A stretch of DNA of 64,000 nucleotides, taken from positions 256,688-320,687 of the forward strand of contig CAJNOI010000098.1 in the NCBI GenBank assembly GCA_905250115.1, written 5' to 3'. Positions 21,940 to 32,900 of this stretch are shown piece after piece. The translations under genes and the position numbers were made by a program. The notes under the pieces were generated by a model. That model made no database searches. It was not told where the DNA came from and saw only the letters and a list, made by a program, of their open reading frames with translations. The DNA comes from Adineta steineri. Taxonomy: Eukaryota; Rotifera; Eurotatoria; Adinetida; Adinetidae. Within the stretch, counting starts at the first letter, position 1; each line of letters starts with the position of its first letter.

Positions 21940-24022
21940 ATGGATAGAAATCTATACAATGCAAGTCACTGTTGTCTCTAAAAATAAGAAAGTTATATCG
22001 TAAATATAGTTTTCTTACATTTTATATGAAATACATCAGCAGGATGAAACCAAAAAAAAATTTTTACGAATTATATTAGACTATAAAGTAGTCTGGTATG
22101 TAGCTATAATCATAAATGATAATAAATACTTCTATAATGGAAAGTAATAAAGATGGAATAGGTAAATATAAACTTTCTATTTGAAGTATTATAATATTGC
22201 TTGTTAACTATACCAGAAGCTGCACGTGCAAGAGTATATATACTTTAGAGCAGAATAAAAAAAAGAAATACGTCCTCAAAAAACAGAACAAGCGCAGTTT
22301 TTTTTCGTCAGACGAAAAAGAAAAGAATAGAAAAAATGTTATTATAGATAAAACCGGCTTCAGATATCAAAATAAAAGGAAAAGAAAGCGAAAAAAAATG
22401 ATCGCTATCAATAAAGAACAAGAAGAGTCTTAGTTAAAAAAACAAAACAGTCCAAGAGGTAAAATAAATTCTTCATTGTAAACATGGAAAAACCAGCCAA
22501 ACAATCATTATTATCAACTAAACCTATCGAACATTTATTCTACATAATAACCAAACTATTGAAAGAATTTATTCATCTAATTTTTCATTCTTTCTTCAAC
22601 TAAACGATGGAGAAATTAAAAAACTCAACTCAGCGAATTAGTTGTAGATGGAAACCAAATCTCCCAATTACTATCAAAAGTTACATCGATTATATCAGCA
22701 TACAAATAAAAAGAGTTTTACAAATATTTCAACTATATAGAACAAGATTCAGGACACCTATATGGCTGTCTTGTAGTTGTATGCATATCTCTATACAACT
22801 CACTAACGATATTCTAAGCAACTTTCACACTAGGAAGACATATACTATATTTTGCTAGCTCATACTCACTTTTACAAAGAAGAATCTTCGAGAGTCGAAA
22901 GTTTTCGTTTGTTCTTTCGTTGATGAAATACAAAAATAACGAAGCTTTTGGTTTTATTTCGTTGAAGTTATTTATCTTTATATTGTGAAAGAACCTTTAT
23001 AATGTAAAAATTTATTCTTTAGGGACACTCATGTGTCATGATGATTCGTTTTTTCTCCATAGGAGATAAATACCATTATGAGTAATGATGGCGCAAGAAA
23101 AAAAGCCACATGCAATTGAATCTGAAGAAGAATATCTAAGTTCTTCCAGTCATTTGTTTTCTTCGACGTTTTGCATTATTCTCATGCTCGTTTCAGTGCA
23201 CTATAATCGTCGTGAAATTTTCACGAAATAATCTGTTTATAAAATTTAATTTTAAAAGAAAACGATCCAGTACAATAACATTCAATGGAACACCAATTTA
23301 ACTAATTCAATCTGTTGGTATTACTTGTTGCTTTCTCCGAGATTTTTAACATCATACTTGTTAGAAGTCTGTTCACTCAGATAAATTTGTGCCTCATCTG
23401 CAGGACTGTTTAAATTGGAAATAAATGTAGACAGATCATGTTTAAAAATAGGTGACTGTTTCTTCCTTTCAGTTATTTTACTGTCCTTAACTTATATTCT
23501 CATATGTTTCTCTCTATTTTAAAGTCAGTGATATATGATTTAGAACTTTGACTATTTCTCAAAAGTCCGTATCACCATATATTTTGAAATTTTAGTCTAT
23601 TCTTTGGAAAAAGAAAGATTAAGTATACTCAGTATCGTAATTGAGTTTGTTAAAAATTTGATAAAAAAACACTAAGAATGGTAAATAGAAAACAATATTT
23701 TGGATTTTTCAATTCATATATTTGATAATAAAACGTAAAAGAAAGCGACAGATTACTTTTCTCTTCTGTTTGTCAATAACTCAAAGGTGTAACCAATATT
23801 TAATTTGAAGAACAAAAATTGAATATTTAATGATTGTGTGATTTTGGAACTTGTAAACAACTGATCGTTAAATAATAAATAATTCTATTTCATCTTCGTC
23901 CGTTCCTTAGATTGTTGATTGATAAGATCGGTAATATATATGAGAAGATTTTTTTCAGAGTAATATAATAGCCGAGTAACACACAGTTATTTATTTTATT
24001 TTTTCATTGTGTTAATGAAAAT
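21940..24022. other. Intergenic, no gene seen
   Basis: About 2.1 kb, AT-rich. Purine-rich stretches at 22250-22430 give long Lys-rich chance ORFs. A small hairpin, TTTTTCGTC/GACGAAAAA, lies near 22303-22320. No recognised motif on either strand. Confidence 0.5.
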
Positions 24023-25460
24023 ATGAGTTACTCTTTCATCATTGTTTTACTATTTTATCATCTCAAAGTAAAATCAAGTAATATAGTTCTTATCCCAGTA
24101 ATTCATAATGTTTCTCTACAAATATCGAATTCTAATTCAACAATAATGTATGGTACCTGCGAAAAATGCCTTTGCACAATGCTTTTAAGTCCGACATGGA
24201 TTTCATCTTTTAATTGTTTTGCAAATAATAGAACATGTGAACTATTTTATTTGTCTCTTAATACAAGTTCTTTTTCGTTAACGAGTAATTCAGAAAGTTC
24301 AATTTATTTTATTTCATTACCAACAATCGAAATGACATCGGCAACTACAGTTACAGCGCAAAACACAACTAGTTTTAGCAGTAAGTCTGTATTCTCTCGA
24401 AGTATATATTGTAGAGGAAATCAAGCTTCAATCTCCGTTAGGGCAAATTATAATAATTTTTTTGTTTTTGTAAGTGAAAATTGTAGATTTTAATTTGGAC
24501 TACAGCATATACATCGAAATTTGACAGCCTGACACAGAGATCGAAAGATGATTACTATACTCACTTATTCTCTCACAGTGCATTGCATAGTTCCAAGCTA
24601 GTTATTGTCTAAAGATGCTTAGTACACATATATATGTAACTTTCATTAGTCACTACATCAACATCAACTACATCCCAGACTACCACAGCAACTAAGACAA
24701 CAACATTACAGACCACGACAACAACATCGAAGACAACAACTACAACATCAGTGACTACAACTACGACATCACAGACTACGACAACAACATCACACACAAC
24801 AAGTACAACATCGAAGACAACAACCACAACATCAAAGACAACAACCACAACATCAAAGACANNNNNNNNNNACAACCACAACATCAAAGACAACAACCAC
24901 AACATCAAAGACAACAACGTCACTAACTACAACTAGTGAGTATTTCTGTCAAATTTTCTATTATATATCGATTTGTTGTAGCAACGTCATGCACATCGTC
25001 GTCAGGTCTCGGTTCGCTGTTTTCAAAGAGTAACGCTATGTCTTGGACACAGTTTAGTTTTAACTATACGGCAACGAATTCGATATCTACTCTTACATTT
25101 ACGATACACGGTGGACCTGCAGGAGAAGTTTCCTATTTGGATGATGTGTCTTTCGTCAGTCGAAATGCATCTTCGATTCAGCTTCTTCAAAATCCTAGCT
25201 TTGAGAATTCAACAACAGTACCATCTGGATGGGTCACCTGGTGTGCATCTTCCTGTTCAAGTATCGGTGATGGCGGTAACATCATCAGTAGTGGCTGTCA
25301 CTCTGGTTCTGGTAATACATGCTATAGCGGCCGTTGCAACACTGGCTATGACTTTCTTGGCCAATCAGTCGCGACAACGATTGGTAACAGCTATATAATA
25401 TCCTTTTGGCTGATGAAAACGGGGGGAGGTGCCGGTGTGTTCTATGCTGATATCAATTAG
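24023..25460 (+). CDS. Secreted Thr-rich (mucin-like) protein with a C-terminal beta-sandwich-type domain
   Basis: Three exons: 24023-24380, 24650-24935 and 24982-25460. A signal peptide (MSYSFIIVLLFYHLKVKSS) is followed by a Cys-containing domain (CEKCLC, FNCFANNRTC). The second exon is almost wholly TTTTTSK-type repeats of 21 nt, interrupted by a 10-N gap at 24862-24871. The reading frame therefore cannot be followed across it, and true repeat length is unknown. The third exon encodes a Cys-rich domain with YLDDVSF, LLQNPSFENSTTVPSGW and YIISFWL. That pattern is common to galactose-binding-like/CBM-type jelly-roll domains of extracellular rotifer proteins. A glycosylated, mucus- or surface-associated protein is likely. 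It stops soon after FYADIN, so the last strands may be missing. Confidence 0.7.
24650..24935 (+). repeat. 21-nt Thr/Ser-coding minisatellite with assembly gap
   Basis: Units of about 21 nt (ACAACAACCACAACATCAAAG) code for a 7-residue Thr/Ser/Lys repeat. The 10 Ns at 24862-24871 fall within the array, so copy number is unresolved. Confidence 0.8.
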
Positions 25461-26006
25461 TGATGAACGATATTTATACTATAACTAAGAAATAAATAAT
25501 ATGTAGCACGTTTGACTGCGGAGCTATACAGTTCCACATATCTTCTCTTCAATTTTATACTATGAATTTAACACTAAACTCGTTTCTTTTATAAGTACAT
25601 TAAAGGTGAATGGAATTTTCACCACTTGTATAATTGATTTATCAAGATAAATAATTTATTTTATATGCATTTATGATGGATTCCGAGTGTGATAAATGCA
25701 TTCACAGACTTCCATTCTTATTGATAAATTGTTATTATAATCATTAGAAACTCTGATTTTTTTCTTTGAAATAATATAAAAATCTCTTTTTTATTGTAAC
25801 TAATAGAAAGATTTTGATTGTTCCAATTTATCAAGAATTTTGATATAAAATATCTAAAATGATAGAATTCTAACAATATGTTTTTTATTAATCTTTTTTT
25901 TTCTTAGAATAATTAACTTTTATTCTTATTAATCAAATACCTTTTGAAATTTTGAAGAAAATATTTCTAAATTTAATATGATTTCACATCTTATCATTCT
26001 TTTCTT
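25461..26006. other. Intergenic, no gene seen
   Basis: Very AT-rich spacer between the Thr-rich protein gene and the B-box pseudogene. Nothing recognisable. Confidence 0.5.
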
Positions 26007-26379
26007 TTATACACGAATAAATGTTATAATTTTTATTTTTATTAATTCATCTCTTAGATAATTTAAATTAATTTCATTTTCTCTATGAATTTGTTCAGTT
26101 AAATGCTTAAATGTCTTTTCAATATCATCAAAAAAACTTTGTGAATATTTAATGATAGTTTTCTTACAATCTTGTGCTTTTTTTTAAATTTAATTCTTTC
26201 CGCATCGATCAATTTAATTGATCATAATCATTAATAATATTATTTAATTTTTCATTTAATATTTGACGATGTCTTATTAAATGGATAAAATAAAATCTTT
26301 TTAAACATCCTTCACAAGGGTAGTTTATTTTTTCTTTATTACATTTAAAACATTATGTTTTGTTATTTGCCATTGCCAT
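26007..26379 (-). pseudogene. Decayed B-box/zinc-finger plus coiled-coil gene
   Basis: Reading down from the ATG at 26379, the frame shows CFKCNKEKINYPCEGC and, after FYFIHL, RHRQILNEKLNNIIND. That is the Cys/His spacing of a small B-box-like zinc finger leading into a coiled coil. In-frame stops occur after NNKT, after YDQLN and after KKSTRL. A frame change is then needed to continue with DIEKTFKHLTEQIHRENEIN. Four lesions in about 370 bases make it a pseudogene. Rotifers carry many intronless genes of this build, so this may be a dead family copy. Confidence 0.7.
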
Positions 26380-27525
26380 GTCTTTGAATAATTCTCTTAT
26401 TTACCTTTTTAGACATATACTTAATGATTCAATGACATTAAAAATATTGCTTAGCAGTAGAAGAAACTGAAAATTGATTTATTTTTAATTTTAAATAAAA
26501 ATACAAACGCTTTTTGTTATGTTTTTTCAATAAAAGAGTGTTTCAATTTAGATTTTGATGTAGGTAAAGATCAGACATAGATCACTCTCTGTCATGCATC
26601 CAGTCTTACGTTCATCATTATCATTATCAGGATATTTGTTGAGTAATATTTTTTAATTATTTTCATATTAATAAGAATTCCGTATATACAAAGCTGAACC
26701 GTCTTTTTTTTGTCGATTAAATCTTTCTAAGTGTTTTATGAATTTTTTTTCAACTATATATTTGATTTGAAAAAGAAATTTGATAAAACATTTCAAGCAA
26801 AAAGGTGACGAGAGGTAACAAAACAAAGAAAAAGAAAATTTTGGAAAGATGGAAATAATTTCAACTGAAAAAGTATTAAGAATGCATGTAGATGCTCTCT
26901 TCAATACGCCCACACTCTCGCTCATTCAAAAGAATAGAAGTATTGTGGGCATCCGTTAGATAGTCGAGATATTTAGTAGTTGGTAGAGAAGAACATAACG
27001 AATTTTTATATATAATGCAAACTTATATACGAGAGAGGTGAAAGAAAAGAGAAAGAACAAGGACGAGACTCCTTTCATAATGAAGGTTACATTATACAAG
27101 GTTGGCATATTACAAAGATAGTGTCGCACAAGGATGATATCATACATGAATATGAAAATTTAACATTTGTATACCTATTGGTACACTTAAGTGTACATCT
27201 TTCATTTTTGATAAATTTTTCCTTAAAATTCATCATTATTTTTGAAAAATTTTGATGAGAAAATTAAAAAAAAATCATTCCTTTTGATGTTCGAGAACAT
27301 TGGATAAATTTATCATGTATTCATTCGCTATTTGCATACTCATATCTTTCCATTTAGTGCAAAAAAAAATCGACACATTTAACAACTGAAAGATAAACGA
27401 AAGTAATTTGTCCTAGACGAAAGATAATAAAGAGCCAAATTTTATCACACATATTTTCTCTTTGGAATAAAGTGCACCCTCGAATATGATTTAAAAAATG
27501 AATATATAACAACGTAGAACAAAAA
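26380..27525. other. Intergenic, no gene seen
   Basis: About 1.1 kb upstream of the racemase-like gene. Chance ORFs on the minus strand (26668-26925, 26956-27147) are Phe/Lys-rich with no motif. The racemase promoter should lie at the right end. Confidence 0.45.
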
Positions 27526-28263
27526 ATGCCTGCATCTAGATCTCTACCCTCAAGTATACAAACGAAAATTTTATTAATAAATCCTAATAGTACATCTTCT
27601 ATGACATCTGCTGCAGCAGAAGCTTTAATCGGTCTAGAAAACTATTCATCTAGTCAAGTGGATCAATTTACCGCTCCCTCCACTGCTCCCGCTGAGATTA
27701 CATCATTTACAACTGAAATTTTATCTGCTGCTGCATCTATTCACAATTTGATACCTCTTCTTCAACAATATGATGGTTTTCTTGTTGCTTGTTTCTCTGA
27801 ACATCCACTTGTCGAAATGTTACGAGAACATACCGATAAACCAGTGGTTGGCATTATGGAAGCCAGTCTTGTACATGCAACACTTTTAGGACATCGATTT
27901 GGAATTGTAACAACGAATAAAGAGTGGGAGGCATTACTTGCTAAGAGTGTTCGTAATATGACACTTGATCATCGATGTGGAGGAATTAAAGCAACTAATA
28001 TTTCTCCTGCTGGTTTGAAACTTGCTGAACAAGATATTGTCAATGCTGCCATAGCTGAAGCAGCCAGAGAACTTGTTGAAAAGAATGGATGTGATGTTAT
28101 TGTCTTGGGATGTGCAGGAATGAGTGGATTGGAGAGCACGGTACAACAATCTGTAATTACCTTGGGTTCGAAGATAGCTGTGATTGATGCAGTAGTCGCT
28201 GGATATGAAGTTTTATTAGAACTTGTAGATATGCAAAAGCATGGGCATGGTCAAGTTATGTGA
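27526..28263 (+). CDS. Asp/Glu/hydantoin racemase family protein (DCG1-like)
   Basis: Intronless ORF of 245 aa with the family hallmarks: ILLINPNSTSSMT near residues 15-26 (substrate-binding loop), FLVACFSEHPLVEMLRE with catalytic-type Cys89, and VIVLGCAGMSGLE with the second catalytic-type Cys196. The two cysteines act as the acid/base pair in cofactor-independent racemases. The closest style is the bacterial hydantoin racemase/fungal DCG1 group, linked to allantoin or hydantoin metabolism. No targeting signal is visible. It stands alone, with no intron in a genome where neighbours average an intron every 150 nt. Horizontal acquisition from fungi or bacteria is therefore likely but unproven. 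Length is normal for the family, and nothing is broken. Confidence 0.85.
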   Translation: MPASRSLPSSIQTKILLINPNSTSSMTSAAAEALIGLENYSSSQVDQFTAPSTAPAEITSFTTEILSAAASIHNLIPLLQQYDGFLVACFSEHPLVEMLREHTDKPVVGIMEASLVHATLLGHRFGIVTTNKEWEALLAKSVRNMTLDHRCGGIKATNISPAGLKLAEQDIVNAAIAEAARELVEKNGCDVIVLGCAGMSGLESTVQQSVITLGSKIAVIDAVVAGYEVLLELVDMQKHGHGQVM

Positions 28264-28870
28264 GATGAAGTAAACAATATGAAAAACTATTAGATTATCG
28301 TAATATGTGCAATTTTATACTGACCCAATCCTTAGCCTTAATTAACAATGTGTGAACATTATAGTATCTACTAAATCTAAACGAGTATTTTGTCCTATGT
28401 AAAATCATTTTATTTTCTCTTGTTCATAAAATAAATGTGCAAAGATGTAGCCATAATATTTGAGAATGTGTATAGGTGAATGTGAATATCAGCGTAATAT
28501 AACGTCCACACTTACCAAAAACTTCATTTACACTCAAACTCTCGTCCATCCTCGAGAAAGAGAATGATTCTCATTTTGCTGATTTGTTTTGTATTCAAAA
28601 AATAAAACTTACAATAAATATGTTACAATTTAATTAAAACTTTTCTATTTACAACACATTTCAAGGTCTCATTCTTATTGGATGAAGGACTTTTTACTCT
28701 AATGAAAGTATCGACTTTGTTTTTTGTTCACTAAGGAAACTATATTCAATCTGAAATGTACCTATTTGTGCATTGATAAACTGAAAATAGTACATTACAA
28801 TATTTTGTCTGAAAAAATTAGACAAGCTTTATGAGGGTTGTATTATATAACACCCACGGAGACCAATCTT

Positions 28871-28920
28871 GAGGATGTGGGTGAGAGTAAACGAAGAATA
28901 ACATCCCCACATTCACCTTA
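28871..28920. repeat. Telomere-like paired repeat
   Basis: G arm GAGGATGTGGGTGAGA, a spacer of about 14 bases, then C arm ACATCCCCACATTCACCTTA. Confidence 0.65.
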
Positions 28921-29236
28921 ACCGTTTCTTTCTTCTCATACCGATGCTCACCACTCCTACATCTCACAACAGCAACAGCATCAAAATGGTTGAAATTGAT
29001 TTTGCATTCTTCCAAGTGATTTAATGACATTGAGTGCTGTGTTGACTCCCAGCAAACATTGACGACGAAAATTTCATTTAAAAAAAAAAAACTTTTCTCT
29101 ATATTGATTTTGTAAGCAGCGCGTTTTGCGACGATTGTTCTAACTTGAATTCGTTCTTTTTCTTTCTGCTGAAAAAAAGAGTGAGCAGCAAAACATAAGA
29201 TTAATAAAAAGACGTGAAACAGTTGTCGTCTACGCA

Positions 29237-29287
29237 CGGGTGCTGGTGAGTTTTGGATACAATAGTACTTCCCACACCCACACTCAC
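29237..29287. repeat. Telomere-like paired repeat
   Basis: G arm CGGGTGCTGGTGAG, a spacer of about 20 bases, then C arm CCCACACCCACACTCAC. Confidence 0.65.
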
Positions 29288-29480
29288 GATCAGCGTAGCC
29301 AGGAAGAAAGCAAATGGGTAATTGCAAATTTCATTTGGAGATTTGCTCATTGAAATTTTACTTTTTCAAAGCTGTTTATTTATTTTTGAATTAAATTATA
29401 ACTGTGTTTTTATCTTCCATTTGAAGCATATATTCACTCTTAGCTTCTGCTTTCTGTGAGAAATTAAGAAAAGAATCCCA

Positions 29481-29534
29481 GGGGTGGGTGTGGGTGTGGG
29501 TATATTATTAAGCTCATCAATCACACCCACACCC
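29481..29534. repeat. Telomere-like paired repeat (best copy)
   Basis: The G arm contains GGGTGGGTGTGGGTGTGGG, i.e. tandem TGTGGG units. The C arm, CACACCCACACCC, is the exact complement of part of it, about 20 bases downstream. Confidence 0.8.
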
Positions 29535-29945
29535 TTTTCTTTATTTATTCAATCGAAACAATTGCACTTGATATTCATATTTTGTGTTAAAATTAGGATA
29601 CAATATAGATCAGATCAAAGATTATGTAAAAGTATGCGAAGTATATGTATTATTTTTTTATGGTAAGATAATAATAAAAGAGTAATCAATGGATATTGTA
29701 AACTTATAGTGTAAAATAAAATAGTGTCTTAATACTTTCACAATTTCTCTTCTATTATTTACTTCATTCAAATACTTCGCTGATATGAAAAGTTGATGAT
29801 TAAAATTCTCTATAAAGTTAGATATAATTCAATTCAAAGTTTAGTTCATATATATTAGAAGAAAAATGATAATTAGTAAAAATACGTTCATGGTTATAGA
29901 TGTAAAAATATTTATTTATTTGTTAATGAAATAGTTGAATAATAA

Positions 29946-32900
29946 TTAATGCACGTTGTTTTGGGTATTTAACATTTTATAATAAATTCCACCTTTTTGT
30001 ACTAGTTCAGTATGAGTACCACTTTCTATTATACAACCCATTTCAAGAACATGTATCAGATCACATGAACGTATTGTTGAAAGACGATGTGCAATAATAA
30101 GTGATGTTCGACTAGGATCTTCTGTTTGTGCTTGTTCAAGAGTTGCTTGTACTATCTGCAAATTATTTGAAAATTTGAATGATATAAATATAGAAAAGAA
30201 AATAAACTACTTACTTGTTCATTATATGGGTCCATAGCACTTGTAGCTTCATCTAATAATAATATTTTAGGTCGACGAATAAGAACTCGAGCAATAGCAA
30301 TACGTTGTTTTTCACCACCTGATAAAAAACTACCTTTGAATCCAACTTTTGTATCATAACCCTATATGAAAATATAAGAAGATATTAATAAATAATTTAA
30401 TATTTATCTAACTTGAGGTAATTGTTGAATAAATTGATGAATATTAGCTTTAGTTGCAGCAAGAATAATTTCATCAGTTGGAATATTTTCTAGTCCATAT
30501 GTTATATTTTCAGCAATTGTTAAATCAAATAAAACTGGTTCTTGACTAACAACACCGAGACGAGAACGAAGCCATTGGAGATTTAAATGTCGAATATCAA
30601 CACCATCAAGAGTCTTATTTATATTAGAATATGTTTCTATATAAGTATTTGAATTATAGATAAAGAAAAGAGATACTTACTAATTGTCCATTTGTAACAT
30701 CATAAAATCGTTCTAATAATTGAGCTATAGTTGATTTTCCACATCCAGATGCACCTAATTCGATTATATTATATTATCTGATTAATAAACAAGAAGATAT
30801 AATTCATTTAAGCATACCAACAAGAGCTATCCGTTGACCTGATTTAATCGACAGTTGAAGTTTATTAAGAACAAGGACTGCTGGACGAGTTGGATACATA
30901 AATTTGACTTGATTAAATTCTGTTTCTCCACTAAAGTTAGTCTAAACAGTTCAAGATTAAAATATATAGAGCTGAAAGACAATAGCTTTTTTTTTCTTTT
31001 ACTAATTCTTGTCCTTTATTTGATTCATTATCGATAATTGGTATTCGATCAAATAGATCAAAAAAAGCGTGAGCAGCAGCAAATGATGCACCAATACGTT
31101 TTCCTCTAAAACGAAAATGACAAAAACAAGAACAGAACATAAATAGTATATCTTACAACATTCCAACAATTTTTAGTGCTTCTAGTGCGAACATTCCAAA
31201 AGCAGAAATCCTATAAAAATAAAAATAAATGATAAAAGTTAATTTATAGATTATTGAAACTATTGTTTTAGTTACATAACAACATCGCTCATGTCTAGTT
31301 CATTTTTTTCAACAAGAATCAAAGCACGCCAATATAAGAGTCCCAAAGTCAATGGACTCATCGTCCAGTACAATCCATATACCATTGCAAACAGTGCTTC
31401 AGGTCTCCAAAACACTCTAAACAAAAAATAATTTATTGGAGATTGAAGTGAATATCTATAGAGAAAGAGAGTTATATTCGATATTGTTAGTCCATTGTGG
31501 ATATAGAAGAACATTTTTGTGACAGAATTAATCAAGATTCTTAAAACCACTCGGCGCTTTCTTTATTGATTTATATATATACTTAGGTTGTCATTGAGAG
31601 TAACTATGCACTTGATCGAAAAATTATCGTCAAAAAATTCACAACAATACGGCACTTTGTCGACACAGTAATTCGTTGATAAGCCAATTCATCCAGAATC
31701 GGAGAAAGCATAGATGATTTTAACGGAGTTAGGATGTGCGTGTGGACAAGGAGAAAAAAACCGGATCCTGTATCCTACACACTGTAAACCTAGGTAAATA
31801 CTTCGAGATCCTCATGGATTCTCTGAATATTGGTGAATCTTAAAATAGATTCAAGATTAAATCCTGATGATTTTGACTGATGCTAGGACCTATGAGGTTA
31901 TTGAAGATCTTGTAGAACCACGCATAATTCATCAAAGTTCATCAGTATCCAAGTGAGGATCCATTAGAATTCATAGTATTATCTCTAGGATTCAGAATCT
32001 GCTTTTTATCTCGTATTGGATATGGCTGTGAATGAGTATTTGATTGTTATTTATGCCCACCTCTACACCCACGCTCTAATTCAATTTAAGTCATTTATAT
32101 TTCCACTGATTACGGATGAATCGATGTGGCGATAAAAGTATCGTTTGACAAATCACATACAATTCTTAATTTAGATCTACTATGATAAGAAAATAAACGG
32201 ATTACAATCAAAGCAACTATATCATCAAATTTCACTCAAGCGTCGACTTTAAAAAGGTTATAGCTTATTTTTTTTCAAATATATATACATGCATAATACT
32301 CATAAGACTAACATTAATATTTGATCAATCATATTTGAATATTGTTGTAAGACTTCATTTTCCATTGATAATTGTTTTACTGTACGCATATTCGTAATAA
32401 CTTCAACAGCAAGCTAAAGAAGAGAAATCATAGAATATTTAATAATCATTTGATCAAGTAATGTATAATAATACAACTCTATCACACATTTAAAGATTAT
32501 GAGTAACAAGATGGTTTTACCGTGCTAGCTTGAGAGTAAATGATATCAGCTTGTGTTTTCAACCATGAACTTAGTCGTATATCTATAACAACAGCAATCA
32601 GCATGATAAAGAAAGGAATAGCTATGATTAGTGTTAATTGCCAGTTGTAAAAAAGACCAAGTAAGAAGCCAAAAGCAGACATGGATAAACTTTCACAGAT
32701 AACACCTAGTCTTGTACCAGCCATGTCTTCAATGGCAGCTGCATTAGAAGAGAGTTGATTACATATTGCACCAGAACTGTTTTCAGGTCGATCAAAATAA
32801 GCGACTTCTTGACGAAGAAAACATGCGAAAGCTTTTGAACGAATACGACTAACTAATTTCGCTCCTGCGATTCCAAAAGTCACAAACTATAAGCGAACAT

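Larger units (their letters stand above)
28264..29945. other. Intergenic rich in telomere-like paired repeats
   Basis: About 1.7 kb containing three clear G-arm/C-arm elements (28871-28920, 29237-29287, 29481-29534) and a weaker one near 28466-28555. A 169-codon minus-strand ORF at 28818-29327 overlaps two of them and has no recognised motif. Confidence 0.6.

Noticed and set aside
22197-22433. Lys-rich ORF near 22.3 kb
   Set aside because: Purine-run artefact; no domain and no splice partners.
24609-24923. Val/Asp-rich antisense ORF
   Set aside because: It is the complement of the Thr-coding minisatellite of a better supported gene.
28818-29327. 169-codon minus-strand ORF
   Set aside because: Overlaps two telomere-like repeats, has no recognised domain, and its composition follows the repeats and A/T runs.
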